From Deferribacter abyssi (GTDB lineage Bacteria > Chrysiogenota > Deferribacteres > Deferribacterales > Deferribacteraceae), in the NCBI RefSeq assembly GCF_049472655.1, contig NZ_JAQNCS010000024.1, positions 1-19,703 on the forward strand: a stretch of 19,703 nucleotides of DNA. The letters run 5' to 3'. Shown here in pieces: positions 6,885 through 16,526 of this stretch; position 1 is the stretch's first letter; each line of letters starts with the position of its first letter. The notes under the pieces were generated by a model, which was given only the letters and a program-made list of their open reading frames with translations, was not told where the DNA came from and did not search any database. The translations under genes were made by a program, and so were the position numbers.

Positions 6885-9448
6885 TGAACAGTATTGTTGA
6901 TATTAAGACGTACTATTGGGAAAAATGGTATGAAATAAAAGAAGAAAAAAAGAAACATCCTACTTCATGGCAACTGCTTTTTAAAATAACAGACCTATCA
7001 AAGGATGTAATAAAACGAATTATAAAACAATTAAGTTTTCCTCTTGAAAATATAACTTTCATATCATTGGGTAGTTTTGCAAGAGAACAAATGTCTCCTT
7101 ATTCCGACATCGATATTTTAATTCTGCACAAAAAACATTTAAATAAAACAGAACAACAATTTGTTTCTGATTTTACAACATTATTGTGGGATACAAACTT
7201 AAATCCCGGTATTCATATTAAGTCCCTTTCAGATATCAAAAAACATAAAAAGCTTGATACTACAGAAAAAACCGCATTGATAGATTTTAACTATCTTTAT
7301 GGTAATGAAGAACTCTTCAATAGATACAAAGAAATCGTAAAATCTTATATCATAGAAAAAGGGAAGTTAAACTTCATAATGGAGCATATTAACACTGCAA
7401 GACAACGCTCCCAGAAATTCCGAGACTCTATCTACAAATTAGAACCCAATATAAAAGAAGGTCAAGGTGGCATAAGAGATTATAATTTTATATGCTGGAT
7501 CAACAAAATACTATATAATAGTAACAATCTAAACAATTTAATTAGAAAAGGGATAATAACAATGGAAGATTTCGATGACCTCATGAGAGGTATCGAATTT
7601 GTTTTTAAAGTAAGGAATGAATTACACTATTTCTTTAATAGAAAATATGATGTTTTAACTTTGGAAGCACAAAAAGAAATTGCAAATGAACTTGGATACA
7701 TTTCTACTTCACTGTCACTTAATGTAGAACATTTTTTACGCGATTACTATATAAATGCAAGAAATATTCATCGCATTGCAAAAAAAGTTATAGCAAAAGC
7801 CCTTAACGAAATAATATTTGTGAAAACCCATAAAAAAGTCAGTGTCAGAAAATTAGGTTATAATCTTATACAATACAACAATCTCTTATCTACTGATGAC
7901 AAAGATATTTTCATTAAATATCCAGAATTGATGATAAATGTTTTTTACATCTCTGCTCTAAAAAATCTAAAATTTTCTGATAAACTTGCAGAACTAATCA
8001 AAGAAAACCTCTACTTAATAGATGAAAGTTATCAAAAAAAATATGGAACTCTTTTTCTTAAAAGGATATCTACCTTTCCATACTCTTCCAAAATTATAAA
8101 AAATATGCTTCACACAGGCGTCTTACAAAAATTCATCCCTGAATTCAACGATATTGTATGTAGAGTTCAGTACGATTTATATCATCATTATACAGTAGAT
8201 GAACATACTATACTAGCATTAAAATTTATCGATGACCTTATAATCTCAAATCATCCCTTTAAAAACAATTATCTAGAAGCATTTAGAAAACTGAGGAGAA
8301 AAGACCTCTTAGCTCTATCAATTCTCCTTCATGATATTGGTAAAGGCCAAGGATACAATCATTCCATTGTCGGGGCAAAAATGTCTCAAACCATATGCCA
8401 AAGACTTGGTTTACACCAAGATGATATTGATACCATTTCTAATATGGTAGAGCACCATCTTCTCATGAGCCATATATCACAAAGAAGGGATTTGCATGAC
8501 ATTGAAGTTATAGAATATTTCATTAGTTTTTTAAACAACGAAGACGAGTTACATCTACTCTATCTTTTAACTTATGCAGATATGAATGCTGTTGGAGGAG
8601 AACTGTTCAACGAATGGAAAAGTACCCTTTTAACTGAGCTTTATTTAAAATCACTTACTGCAATGGAAAAAGAAAATCTTATTAGTGAATACAACAAAAT
8701 TGTGGATATAAAACGCAGAAAACTTTACGAAAGAATAACAGATAATATAATGAAATCAATGATAAAAGATTTAGATTCTGAGTATATTTTCACTTACAAA
8801 GTAAAACATATAATCAGACATCTTCAGATGATAAAAAAACTCACACCCGATACTAAAGTTATTGTTTCTTATAATACCAGAGAAGATTTAAATTGCATAG
8901 AATTTAGCATTTGTACCTATGATTTTTTGGGTTTATTAAAAAAACTTTCTGGTATTTTTGCATATTTTGGACTCAACATACTTGGTGCTCAAATTTTTAC
9001 TTTCGACAATAATATTGTAATGGATACAATTCAAGTCTCAAGCTCAAAAGAACCACTTAATTTTATTGTTAAAAAATGCAATGAAATTGCAACAACTATA
9101 AAAGACGCTATAACAAACAAAATTTATGTAGATGAGTTGATAAAAAAAGCACCTGCCCCTATCTTTAAGAAAAAAATACCAAAATCTATCAATAAAAAGG
9201 TCATTTTTGATAATGACATATCTTCTGTTTTCACAGTTATAGATATTTTTACAGAAGATAAAATCGGACTATTGTACGATATTTTAACTGTTTTTGAAAA
9301 ATTAAAAATCAATGTACAAAAAGCTAAGATTTCAACCGATGTGGATAGAGTTGTTGACTCTTTTTACATTACTGACGAACACAATATGAAAATATATAAC
9401 ATAAATTATTTAAACCAAATTAAACAAGAACTTCTAAAGGTAATATGA
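6884..9448 (+). CDS. glnD: [Protein-PII] uridylyltransferase / uridylyl-removing enzyme
   Basis: Bifunctional nitrogen sensor: it uridylylates PII (GlnB/GlnK) when glutamine is low and removes UMP when glutamine is high. The 854-aa length is close to the roughly 890 aa of the E. coli enzyme. Nucleotidyltransferase domain: Gly63-Ser64 to Asp75 and Asp77 (LGSFAREQMSPYSDIDI). Adjoining helical region with QGGIRDYNFICW. HD domain for UMP removal with His483-Asp484 (LHDIGKG) and the later MVEHHLLMS. Two C-terminal ACT domains at about 680-760 and 785-854, where glutamine binds. All key residues appear intact, so both activities are expected. Translation is probably coupled to the fliL-like gene. 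No PII or glnA gene is in view. Confidence 0.96.
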   Translation: MNSIVDIKTYYWEKWYEIKEEKKKHPTSWQLLFKITDLSKDVIKRIIKQLSFPLENITFISLGSFAREQMSPYSDIDILILHKKHLNKTEQQFVSDFTTLLWDTNLNPGIHIKSLSDIKKHKKLDTTEKTALIDFNYLYGNEELFNRYKEIVKSYIIEKGKLNFIMEHINTARQRSQKFRDSIYKLEPNIKEGQGGIRDYNFICWINKILYNSNNLNNLIRKGIITMEDFDDLMRGIEFVFKVRNELHYFFNRKYDVLTLEAQKEIANELGYISTSLSLNVEHFLRDYYINARNIHRIAKKVIAKALNEIIFVKTHKKVSVRKLGYNLIQYNNLLSTDDKDIFIKYPELMINVFYISALKNLKFSDKLAELIKENLYLIDESYQKKYGTLFLKRISTFPYSSKIIKNMLHTGVLQKFIPEFNDIVCRVQYDLYHHYTVDEHTILALKFIDDLIISNHPFKNNYLEAFRKLRRKDLLALSILLHDIGKGQGYNHSIVGAKMSQTICQRLGLHQDDIDTISNMVEHHLLMSHISQRRDLHDIEVIEYFISFLNNEDELHLLYLLTYADMNAVGGELFNEWKSTLLTELYLKSLTAMEKENLISEYNKIVDIKRRKLYERITDNIMKSMIKDLDSEYIFTYKVKHIIRHLQMIKKLTPDTKVIVSYNTREDLNCIEFSICTYDFLGLLKKLSGIFAYFGLNILGAQIFTFDNNIVMDTIQVSSSKEPLNFIVKKCNEIATTIKDAITNKIYVDELIKKAPAPIFKKKIPKSINKKVIFDNDISSVFTVIDIFTEDKIGLLYDILTVFEKLKINVQKAKISTDVDRVVDSFYITDEHNMKIYNINYLNQIKQELLKVI

Positions 9449-9469
9449 GAGAGGAGGAATTCCTCTCTC
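9447..9469. terminator. Hairpin between convergent glnD and secF
   Basis: A 9-bp perfect stem, GAGAGAGGA (9447-9455) and TCCTCTCTC (9461-9469), with a 5-nt loop. It begins inside the glnD stop codon and sits in the 42-bp gap between two convergent genes. No T tract follows on either strand, so it may act bidirectionally but weakly, or mark 3' ends. Confidence 0.5.
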
Positions 9470-9490
9470 ACCAAACTTTGATAAACTAAA

Positions 9491-10384
9491 CTACCTATCT
9501 TTTTTAATCATATAAACCAAACTACTTGCAATACCAATGGATGAATAGGTACCCACAATTATTCCCACTAATAGGGAAAAGGCAAAATTTCTAATAACCT
9601 CACTTCCAAAAATATAAAGAGCTAAAACGGCCAAAAAGGTTGTGAATGATGTCAATATAGTTCTACTCAATGTTTCATTTATACTTCTGTTTATAAGTTT
9701 TAAGAACATAATTTTTCCAGTTGAAGCTTTAATTCTTTCACGAATTCTATCATAAACAACTATTGTATCATTTAAAGAATAACCCACTATGGTAAGAACT
9801 GCAGCTACTATCGGCAAATTAATTTCCTTACCCGTAAAGGAAAAAACACCAAGTGTTATAATCACATCATGAAACAAAGCTAGAACAGCCCCAACTGAAA
9901 AAATAAACTCAAACCTGACTGTTACATAAATCAATATACCTATTAAAGCATAAATAACAGCTAAAGTAGCCTTCTTTTTTAGTTCTGATCCAACTTGTGG
10001 TCCCACCTGCTCTACTCTATCAATCTGGAATTTATTATCTTTAAAAGACTCAGCAAGTACTTTTTTTACATCATTTGCCACCATATTCAAATCTTTGTTA
10101 CTTTTTTCTATTCTAATTAATACTTCTCTATCGTCACCAAAATTTTGAATTACAACATCACCAAGATTTAGCTTTTTTATATTTGATCTTAATACCTCTA
10201 GCTTTGGAGCTTTTTCAAACTTGACCTGAACTACAGTACCACCTGCAAAATCTATCCCGAAGTTAAACCCTTTAGTAAAGATCAAGATCAAGCTTAAAAG
10301 CACTGCCAGACCAGAAATAAGAAAAAACAGTTTAGATTTACCCATAAAATCAATTTTAGTATCTGGCTTTATTATCTCAAACAT
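9491..10384 (-). CDS. secF: Protein translocase subunit SecF
   Basis: Inner-membrane partner of SecD that uses the proton or sodium gradient to finish export through SecYEG. About 297 aa, usual for SecF. TM1 is followed by GIDFAGGTVVQVKF, the periplasmic P4-type domain, then a block of membrane helices with the conserved YSLNDTIVVYDRIRE motif. In-frame GTG (10387) and ATG (10384) starts are adjacent; the ATG is chosen because AAGGAG lies about 7 nt upstream of it. That ribosome-binding site overlaps the secD stop, an 11-bp gap. Last gene of the thrC-to-secF cluster. Confidence 0.95.
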   Translation of the reverse strand: MFEIIKPDTKIDFMGKSKLFFLISGLAVLLSLILIFTKGFNFGIDFAGGTVVQVKFEKAPKLEVLRSNIKKLNLGDVVIQNFGDDREVLIRIEKSNKDLNMVANDVKKVLAESFKDNKFQIDRVEQVGPQVGSELKKKATLAVIYALIGILIYVTVRFEFIFSVGAVLALFHDVIITLGVFSFTGKEINLPIVAAVLTIVGYSLNDTIVVYDRIRERIKASTGKIMFLKLINRSINETLSRTILTSFTTFLAVLALYIFGSEVIRNFAFSLLVGIIVGTYSSIGIASSLVYMIKKDR

Positions 10385-10395
10385 CACTAATCTCC

Positions 10396-11940
10396 TTAAA
10401 TACTTAACTTTCTATTTTCTTTAGATTCATAAATTTGAAGAAAAATAGTTTTACTGACAAAAATAGCTGTAAACATTGAGGCAAGAATACCTATTGATAA
10501 TGTAACAGCAAAACCTTTGACAGGCCCCGTACCAAACTGGAATAGTACAATGGCTGCGATAAGAGTAGTAATGTTTGCATCAAGTATTGTAGACATAGCT
10601 TTTTCAAAACCGGCCTCTATAGCATTCAAAGCAGTCCTACCTAGCCTCAACTCTTCTCTTATTCTTTCAAAGATCAGCACGTTTGCATCTACTGACATAC
10701 CAATTGTAAGTATTAAACCAGCAATACCAGGCAAAGTAAGTGTTGCTTTAAACATTCCCATAACACCAAGTATTATTAAAAAATTTAAAAACAATGCAAC
10801 ATCAGCAATTATACCAGCAAATCTATAATATACAGCCATGAAAAGCACAACTAAAATAAACCCTATTACAGATGCCATAATACCTTTTTGTATAGAGTCT
10901 TTTCCAAGAGACGGTCCAACTGTTCTATTCTCTAATATTTTAACAGGAGCTGGCAAGCTACCCGCTCTTAAAACAATTGCTAAATCTTTAGCCTCTTCCA
11001 TTGTAAAATTTCCAGAAATCTGAGCTTCTCCACCTGTAATAGCTTCTCTAATAACAGGGGCTGAATAAACATTATTATCAAGAACTATTGCAAGTCTTTT
11101 TCCTATATTATTTCTCGTAATCTCCCCAAATAATTTACCACCAGCGGTATCAAATTTGATTAACACATAAGGTTCATTAAATTGCGAAGATATTCTCACC
11201 TCTGCATCGACCAAATAATCTCCTGTAAGGACAGCGTCCCTTTTAAGAGCATAAGGAGTATTTTGCACAATTTTACCTGTTCTTTTATCGATAACTTTTT
11301 TATAAAGAATAATGTCATCAAATGGAATATTTCCTGATACAATATCAGCTTCTGTTACCGTATCATCAACAAGATAAAATTTTAATTGTGCCGTTTTACC
11401 AATAAGCTTTATAGCCCTATCAGGATCACTAATCCCTGGTAATTGAACTAAAATGTTTGTTTTCCCTTGTCTTTGTATTACCGGCTCGGCTACACCAAAT
11501 TGGTCAACCCTGTTCCTTATAACCTGAGCAGCCTGTTCCACAGCATAATCTTTAATCCTTTCAACCTCTTTTGGGTCCATTGTAAACTCAATTACATTAT
11601 CTACTTTTCTCAATCCGGATTCTTTCAAAATTGAATAATGTTTATTAATTAATTCTTTTACTTTATCTATAGAATTATCTTTTAGCGCAACGATAATTTT
11701 CCCATTCTCTTTTCTTACAAAGTTAAATCCAATCTTCTCCCCACGCAAATCCTTTTTTATTTGAGTAACAAGAGTATCCAACTTAGCATCAACAGCTTTA
11801 TCAACGTCTACCCCAAGAAGGACATACATCCCTCCCCTTAAATCCAAACCAAGCTTAATTTTTTCATTTAAAGGGAAAAGGGATATCAACGCTCCTACAA
11901 CTACAATAAATATAATAGCCCATCTCAATTTATACTTCAT
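10396..11940 (-). CDS. secD: Protein translocase subunit SecD
   Basis: Inner-membrane Sec accessory subunit, 514 aa. TM1 at about 7-24 is followed by LGLDLRGGMYVLLGVDVD (the D1 motif), a large periplasmic P1 domain (about 50-330, including AAQVIRNRVDQFGVAEPVIQRQG and AQISGNFTMEEAKDLAIVLRAGSLPAPV), then five membrane helices with GIAGLILTIGMSVDANVLIFERIREE, the proton-path motif shared with RND transporters. The ATG at 11940 has AAGGAG upstream with a rather long spacer. It sits between yajC and secF, the classic arrangement. Confidence 0.96.
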   Translation of the reverse strand: MKYKLRWAIIFIVVVGALISLFPLNEKIKLGLDLRGGMYVLLGVDVDKAVDAKLDTLVTQIKKDLRGEKIGFNFVRKENGKIIVALKDNSIDKVKELINKHYSILKESGLRKVDNVIEFTMDPKEVERIKDYAVEQAAQVIRNRVDQFGVAEPVIQRQGKTNILVQLPGISDPDRAIKLIGKTAQLKFYLVDDTVTEADIVSGNIPFDDIILYKKVIDKRTGKIVQNTPYALKRDAVLTGDYLVDAEVRISSQFNEPYVLIKFDTAGGKLFGEITRNNIGKRLAIVLDNNVYSAPVIREAITGGEAQISGNFTMEEAKDLAIVLRAGSLPAPVKILENRTVGPSLGKDSIQKGIMASVIGFILVVLFMAVYYRFAGIIADVALFLNFLIILGVMGMFKATLTLPGIAGLILTIGMSVDANVLIFERIREELRLGRTALNAIEAGFEKAMSTILDANITTLIAAIVLFQFGTGPVKGFAVTLSIGILASMFTAIFVSKTIFLQIYESKENRKLSI

Positions 11941-11959
11941 TGTCTCTTATGCTCCTTTG

Positions 11960-12280
11960 TTAATTATTTTCCACTCCAGAATTAACTTTAGCAGATACTG
12001 CACTTTTAACCAACTTCACTTTGATACCATTTGCAATTTCAACTAAAAAAGTATTTTGATCCAATACCCTATCTATTTTTCCATATATTCCACCCGATGT
12101 TATGATTTCATCTCCAGCTTTTAAAGATTCAAGCATCTGCTGATGCTGTTTCTGTCTTTTCTGTTGAGGTCTTATCAGTAAAAAATAAAATATTACAAAT
12201 ATTAATATAAGTGGTAAAAACGCTGCTATCGGATTTTGTGCCTGTTGCCCGCCTGCTGCATAAGCTATTGATTCAAACAT
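11960..12280 (-). CDS. yajC: Sec translocon accessory protein YajC
   Basis: Small membrane protein (106 aa) that associates with SecDF. A short periplasmic N-terminus precedes one membrane helix (about residues 17-39, AAFLPLILIFVIFYFLLI), then the conserved RPQQKRQKQHQQML stretch and a compact cytoplasmic domain (LKAGDEIITSGGIYGKI). The ATG has AGGAGG upstream and overlaps the tgt end by 8 bp, so translation is likely coupled. Confidence 0.95.
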   Translation of the reverse strand: MFESIAYAAGGQQAQNPIAAFLPLILIFVIFYFLLIRPQQKRQKQHQQMLESLKAGDEIITSGGIYGKIDRVLDQNTFLVEIANGIKVKLVKSAVSAKVNSGVENN

Positions 12281-13394
12281 TATCTCCTCCTATTTTAAAC
12301 ATCTCTAATTTTTCCTTTTTAAATTCATCAAAACATTCTTTTCTTATAGCATTTCTGATATCTTTTACAAGAGAAATATAAAAATGCAAATTATGAATAG
12401 TATTTAATCGCAAAGCTAAAATCTCACCAGTTTTAAATAGATGACGCAGATACCCTCTTGAAAAATTTTTACATGTATAGCAATTACAATTCTCATCTAT
12501 CGGTTTATCTGATAGCCTCCATTGCTCCCTTTTAATATGAAGCTTCCCATAGCTTGTGAAAAGTAATCCATTCCTTGCATTTCTTGTAGGCATTACACAA
12601 TCAAACATATCAACCCCTCTTGACACACATTCTAGGATATCTTCAGGGGTACCAACACCCATTAGATATCTTGGTCTATCCTCAGGTAAGAAATCTGTTG
12701 TAAAATCAGTTATGTCATACATCAGTCGATTTTCTTCTCCAACACTAAGCCCACCTATGGCATATCCATCAAAACCAATCTCTACAATTTCTACTGCACT
12801 TTGCTTTCTTAAATCTTCATACACTCCACCTTGAACAATTCCAAAAAGCGCCTGCCATTCATTTATTTTTGCATCTTTACATCTTTTAGCCCATCTTGCT
12901 GTCAATTTAATGGATTTTTTTACATACTCTTTGTCACAGGGATACGGTACACATTCATCAAGCACCATCATAATATCAGAACCAAGTTTTGTTTGAATTT
13001 CAATAGATTTTTCAGGTGTTAGAAAAATCTTATGCCCATTAAGATGAGATTTAAAAGTTACACCTTCATCAGTAATATCTTTCAACTCAGCAAGACTAAA
13101 TACTTGAAAACCACCACTATCAGTTAAAATAGGTTTATCCCAACTAATAAATCTATGTAGCCCTCCAAAATGGTTTACCACATCTTCACCTGGTCTTAAG
13201 TGAAGATGATATGTATTACCAAGAATAATCTGCGATCCTAAAGCTTTTAACTCATCAGGTGTTACAGTTTTTACAGAACCAACTGTCCCTACAGGCATAA
13301 AAATAGGTGTTTCCACCTTTCCATGTAGTGTTTCAAAAAAACCCAACCTTGCTTTCGTTTTGTAATCTTTTTTTACTAATGTAAATCTAAACAT
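12273..13394 (-). CDS. tgt: Queuine (preQ1) tRNA-ribosyltransferase
   Basis: Exchanges guanine 34 in GUN-anticodon tRNAs for preQ1, the first tRNA-bound step of queuosine synthesis. Nucleophile region TDSGGFQVFSL (Asp92), substrate loop YAIGGLSVGE, GVGTPEDIL, and C-terminal zinc ligands NCNCYTC with the later His in NTIHN. The start at 13394 (MFRFTLVKK) gives 373 aa, the usual length and N-terminus; a longer ATG at 13448, directly after the queA stop (TAGATG), would add 18 non-conserved residues and cannot be excluded. It overlaps yajC by 8 bp. Confidence 0.93.
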   Translation of the reverse strand: MFRFTLVKKDYKTKARLGFFETLHGKVETPIFMPVGTVGSVKTVTPDELKALGSQIILGNTYHLHLRPGEDVVNHFGGLHRFISWDKPILTDSGGFQVFSLAELKDITDEGVTFKSHLNGHKIFLTPEKSIEIQTKLGSDIMMVLDECVPYPCDKEYVKKSIKLTARWAKRCKDAKINEWQALFGIVQGGVYEDLRKQSAVEIVEIGFDGYAIGGLSVGEENRLMYDITDFTTDFLPEDRPRYLMGVGTPEDILECVSRGVDMFDCVMPTRNARNGLLFTSYGKLHIKREQWRLSDKPIDENCNCYTCKNFSRGYLRHLFKTGEILALRLNTIHNLHFYISLVKDIRNAIRKECFDEFKKEKLEMFKIGGDNV

Positions 13395-13448
13395 ATACCT
13401 AGACCTTCCAGTTTTAATAGAAAAATTTTCTTTTGATACGCTACTCAT

Positions 13449-14474
13449 CTACTCAATAAACATTGCATCTCCATAGCTGAAAAATCTATATTCATTTTTC
13501 ATGGCATGTTTATAAGCATCCATAATAAGATCATAGCCACCAAATGCTGTTACAAGAATAAATAGTGTTGATTTAGGCAAATGAAAGTTTGTAATTAGTT
13601 TATCAACAACTTTAAAGTCGTATCCTTCTGTAATAAAAAGATTTGTTGACTGATTATTGGCTATTCTGACAACCCCTTTATCCGAAGCTGATGACTCCAG
13701 TGCTCTTACAACAGTAGTCCCCACAGCAATCAATTTTTTCCCTTCGTTTTTGAGCTTATTAATACGTGCAGCTACATCACTACCAATAGTAAAATTTTCA
13801 CTATGCATTTGATGGTCTTCTATAAATTTAGTTTTTACAGGTCTAAATGTACCAAGCCCTACATTTAAAGTAATCTCAAGGATTTCCACCCCTTTGTCTT
13901 TCAATCCTTTCAAAATCTCATTTGTAAAATGTAAACCAGCAGTGGGAGCAGCTACAGAACCATAGTTCTTAGAATAAACAGTATTATATCTTTCTTGATC
14001 TATTTTTGTGTCACTCCTTTTTATATAAGGAGGCAAAGGGACATGTCCTTTTTGCTCCATTACTTCAAATGGATTATTATCTAAAAAATCCACAACAACC
14101 AAACCCTCTGTATCTCTACTCGTTGCATAGACCTTAAATTCATCTATAAATATTTCATCATCCTTTTTCCATTTTCCTCCAATCATAGCTTTAAACTTCT
14201 TGTTATCTAATTGTTCTAGGAGTAAAATTTCAATCTTTCCACCAGATTTTTTCTTTCCAAAAAGCCTTGCTTTCAAAACCTTTGTATTATTTACCACTAG
14301 AAAAGAATCACTATTTATTAACGATATAATATCTATAAATTTCATATCTTTATATGTGGCCGCTCTCCTATTAACAACTAATAACTTTGATTCTCCTCTC
14401 CTATCTGAAGGGTATTGAGCAATCAAGGACTCATTAAGATTAAAATTATACCTTTCAATACTTGTCTTTCCCAT
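13449..14474 (-). CDS. queA: S-adenosylmethionine:tRNA ribosyltransferase-isomerase
   Basis: Moves the ribosyl part of S-adenosylmethionine onto preQ1-tRNA to form epoxyqueuosine-tRNA, the step after Tgt. The 341-aa length is typical. Family motifs: LIAQYPSDRRGESKLLVV near the N-terminus, NNTKVLKARLFGKK, GHVPLPPYIKR, ERYNTVYSKNYGSVAAPTAGLHFT, LNVGLGTFRPV and the C-terminal NFHLPKSTLFILVTAFGG. The ATG immediately follows the thrC TAA (TAAATG) with only a weak ribosome-binding site, suggesting coupling by termination-reinitiation. Two consecutive queuosine enzymes are thus adjacent. Confidence 0.96.
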   Translation of the reverse strand: MGKTSIERYNFNLNESLIAQYPSDRRGESKLLVVNRRAATYKDMKFIDIISLINSDSFLVVNNTKVLKARLFGKKKSGGKIEILLLEQLDNKKFKAMIGGKWKKDDEIFIDEFKVYATSRDTEGLVVVDFLDNNPFEVMEQKGHVPLPPYIKRSDTKIDQERYNTVYSKNYGSVAAPTAGLHFTNEILKGLKDKGVEILEITLNVGLGTFRPVKTKFIEDHQMHSENFTIGSDVAARINKLKNEGKKLIAVGTTVVRALESSASDKGVVRIANNQSTNLFITEGYDFKVVDKLITNFHLPKSTLFILVTAFGGYDLIMDAYKHAMKNEYRFFSYGDAMFIE

Positions 14475-15863
14475 TTAAAGATTCTTTTCAATAAACTTTT
14501 TTACAAGACTCACACTAGCTTCAAGCTCATATACCCTTTTTTCTTTATTTTCCAGTTCCTTAAGGCCGTTAGGTACTTCAGGCTTAGCCCCTATTGCCTT
14601 AACAACAGAATCAATAAATTTAGCAGGATGAGCTGTGGACATTGCAATAAAAGCTTCATTGTAAAAATTTTTCAACTTTAATACAGCATCTATTCCACAT
14701 GCAGTATGAGGATCCACAATATATTTATATTTGTCATAAATCTCTTTGATAACTTCTAAGTTTCTTTCATTAGAAGTTGAAGTAGCATCAAAAATTTCTC
14801 TAACCTTTTTCATTAACTCGTCACTAAAATTAATTTTTTTCTCATTTTTTAATTGCTTCATACTTTTTACCACCCAGTTCGAATCCCCTTCAAACAGATA
14901 AAATAAAAATCTCTCAAAATTACTTGCAATCTGAATATCCATAGAAGGAGAATACGTCTCAACCACATTTCTAATGCTATAATCACCTTTTTTTATAAAG
15001 CGATATAAAATATTATTTTCATTTGTGGCAATTATAAGCTTATTAACTGGGAGTCCCATTTTTTTAGCATAAAAGCCTGCTAGAATATTTCCAAAATTTC
15101 CTGTTGGTACAACAAAGTTAACTTTAGACATTGAATCAGCCTCATCGGTTTGAAAATATGAATAAAAATAATAAACTATTTGAGCCAATACTCTCGCCCA
15201 ATTTATTGAATTAATAGAACCTAAATTATACTTTCTCTTAAACTCTACATCTGAAAAAATCTCCTTCACAATATATTGACAATCATCAAATGTCCCTGCA
15301 ATCGCTATGTTAAAAACATTATCATCCAATACAGTGGTCATCTGCAATTCTTGCATTCTACTAACTCTACCCCTTGGGTGCAAAATAAAAATTTTAATAC
15401 CTTTTTTACCTCTTACTCCATAAATAGCAGCACTACCTGTATCACCACTTGTGGCACCAATTATATTAAGATAATCATTTCTTTGATCCAGTATGTACTC
15501 AAAAAGATTGCCCAGAAATTGTAACGCAATATCCTTAAATGCATAGGTAGGCCCATGAAATAGCTCTGAAAGATAAAAGTTACCAAGTTTTATTACAGGT
15601 ATAACTTTTTCATCCTCAAATGTTTTGTAACTTTTAAAAACTATTTCTTCAAGTGTAGCTTCATCAATATCTGAAATATATTTTTTCATTATAATTAAAG
15701 CTACTTCTTGATAACCTTTATCCTTCAAAGCTTTAATTTCTTTTATACTCATAAAAGGTATTTCTTCTGGGACTAAAAGTCCTCCATCATCGGCAAGTCC
15801 CATTAATACTGCATCTTGAAAATTAATTCCTTTTACATTCCCTCTCGTACTCATATATTTCAT
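14475..15863 (-). CDS. thrC: Threonine synthase
   Basis: PLP enzyme converting O-phosphohomoserine to threonine. Numbering from the ATG at 15863, 462 aa in total: N-terminal MSTRGN and DGGLLVPEEIP, PLP lysine Lys110 in GPTYAFKDIALQF, GATSGDTGSAAIYG, FVVPTGNFGNILAGFYAKKMGLP and DPHTACG. The length and MSTRG start fit the longer E. coli/yeast-type group. An in-frame TTG nine codons upstream (15890) is possible, but AGAGGTG lies 6 nt before the ATG at 15863, which decides the start. First gene of the co-directional run reaching secF. A TATGAT box lies just upstream of the ribosome-binding site, but no convincing -35 box was found. Confidence 0.94.
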   Translation of the reverse strand: MKYMSTRGNVKGINFQDAVLMGLADDGGLLVPEEIPFMSIKEIKALKDKGYQEVALIIMKKYISDIDEATLEEIVFKSYKTFEDEKVIPVIKLGNFYLSELFHGPTYAFKDIALQFLGNLFEYILDQRNDYLNIIGATSGDTGSAAIYGVRGKKGIKIFILHPRGRVSRMQELQMTTVLDDNVFNIAIAGTFDDCQYIVKEIFSDVEFKRKYNLGSINSINWARVLAQIVYYFYSYFQTDEADSMSKVNFVVPTGNFGNILAGFYAKKMGLPVNKLIIATNENNILYRFIKKGDYSIRNVVETYSPSMDIQIASNFERFLFYLFEGDSNWVVKSMKQLKNEKKINFSDELMKKVREIFDATSTSNERNLEVIKEIYDKYKYIVDPHTACGIDAVLKLKNFYNEAFIAMSTAHPAKFIDSVVKAIGAKPEVPNGLKELENKEKRVYELEASVSLVKKFIEKNL

Positions 15864-15947
15864 ATCATCACCTCTAAAATCATATCTCAATCAACAATTA
15901 AAAAGCCAAACAAAACCATAATATCAACTTCAATAAAGATATTTAAT

Positions 15948-15975
15948 AAAGGGCAAACCCAAACGCTTGCCCTTT
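15948..15975 (-). terminator. Terminator downstream of ndk
   Basis: A 9-bp perfect stem, AAAGGGCAA (15948-15956) and TTGCCCTTT (15967-15975), with a 10-nt loop, lies 52 bp past the ndk stop and before thrC. Read on the minus strand it is followed by an ATT-rich tail, so it should separate ndk from the thrC operon. The remaining gap (15864-15947) holds only the thrC leader and probable promoter. Confidence 0.75.
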
Positions 15976-16026
15976 TTCATATCTAATCCCCTACTCTCAC
16001 TATACCCTTAGTTTCACTTATATTTT

Positions 16027-16446
16027 TTACACAAGTTCAACTTGTGAAAAAAAATAACCAATTTCAAAAGCCGCAGTCTCAGGAGCATCAGATCCATGAA
16101 CAGCATTATTATCAATATTTTTACCAAATTCTTTTCTAAGAGTCCCGTCCTCAGCATCCGCAGGATTTGTTGCACCCATCAGCTTCCTCCAATCCTTAAT
16201 AGCATTTTCCTTTTCTAATACCATAACAATAGCAGGTCCAGAGCTCATAAAATCTGTCAAAGCCTCAAAAAAAGGTTTTTCTTTATGAACATAATAAAAT
16301 CCCTTTGCTACATCTTTACTCATCCATATTTTCTTCATACCAATAATATTAAACCCTTCATCTTCAATCCTTTGAATAATTTTACCACTTACACCCATCT
16401 TCACTGCGTCTGGTTTAATAATTGCAAGTGTCCTTTCAATAGCCAT
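16027..16446 (-). CDS. ndk: Nucleoside diphosphate kinase
   Basis: Transfers the gamma phosphate of ATP to NDPs and dNDPs through a phospho-histidine. The 139 aa are a complete single domain: ERTLAIIKPDAV at the N-terminus, GPAIVMVLEKENAI, RKLMGATNPADAEDGTLRKEFG and the catalytic His117 in NNAVHGSDAPETA. The ATG at 16446 has AAGGAGG upstream. The frame stays open a further 162 codons, but that stretch reads through the repeat element and is not conserved protein. Single-gene unit with its own terminator, divergent from the rdgC-like pair. Confidence 0.97.
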   Translation of the reverse strand: MAIERTLAIIKPDAVKMGVSGKIIQRIEDEGFNIIGMKKIWMSKDVAKGFYYVHKEKPFFEALTDFMSSGPAIVMVLEKENAIKDWRKLMGATNPADAEDGTLRKEFGKNIDNNAVHGSDAPETAAFEIGYFFSQVELV

Positions 16447-16526
16447 TATATCCTCCTTGTTAATTGTTTTTATACTAAAACCAAATATAGATACCAGTTT
16501 CACTAAAAAAATCAACTTTTTTAAAC

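Noticed and set aside
15864..15890. TTG start adding nine residues to threonine synthase
   Set aside because: AGAGGTG lies inside that extension at ideal distance from the ATG at 15863, and the conserved N-terminus begins there.
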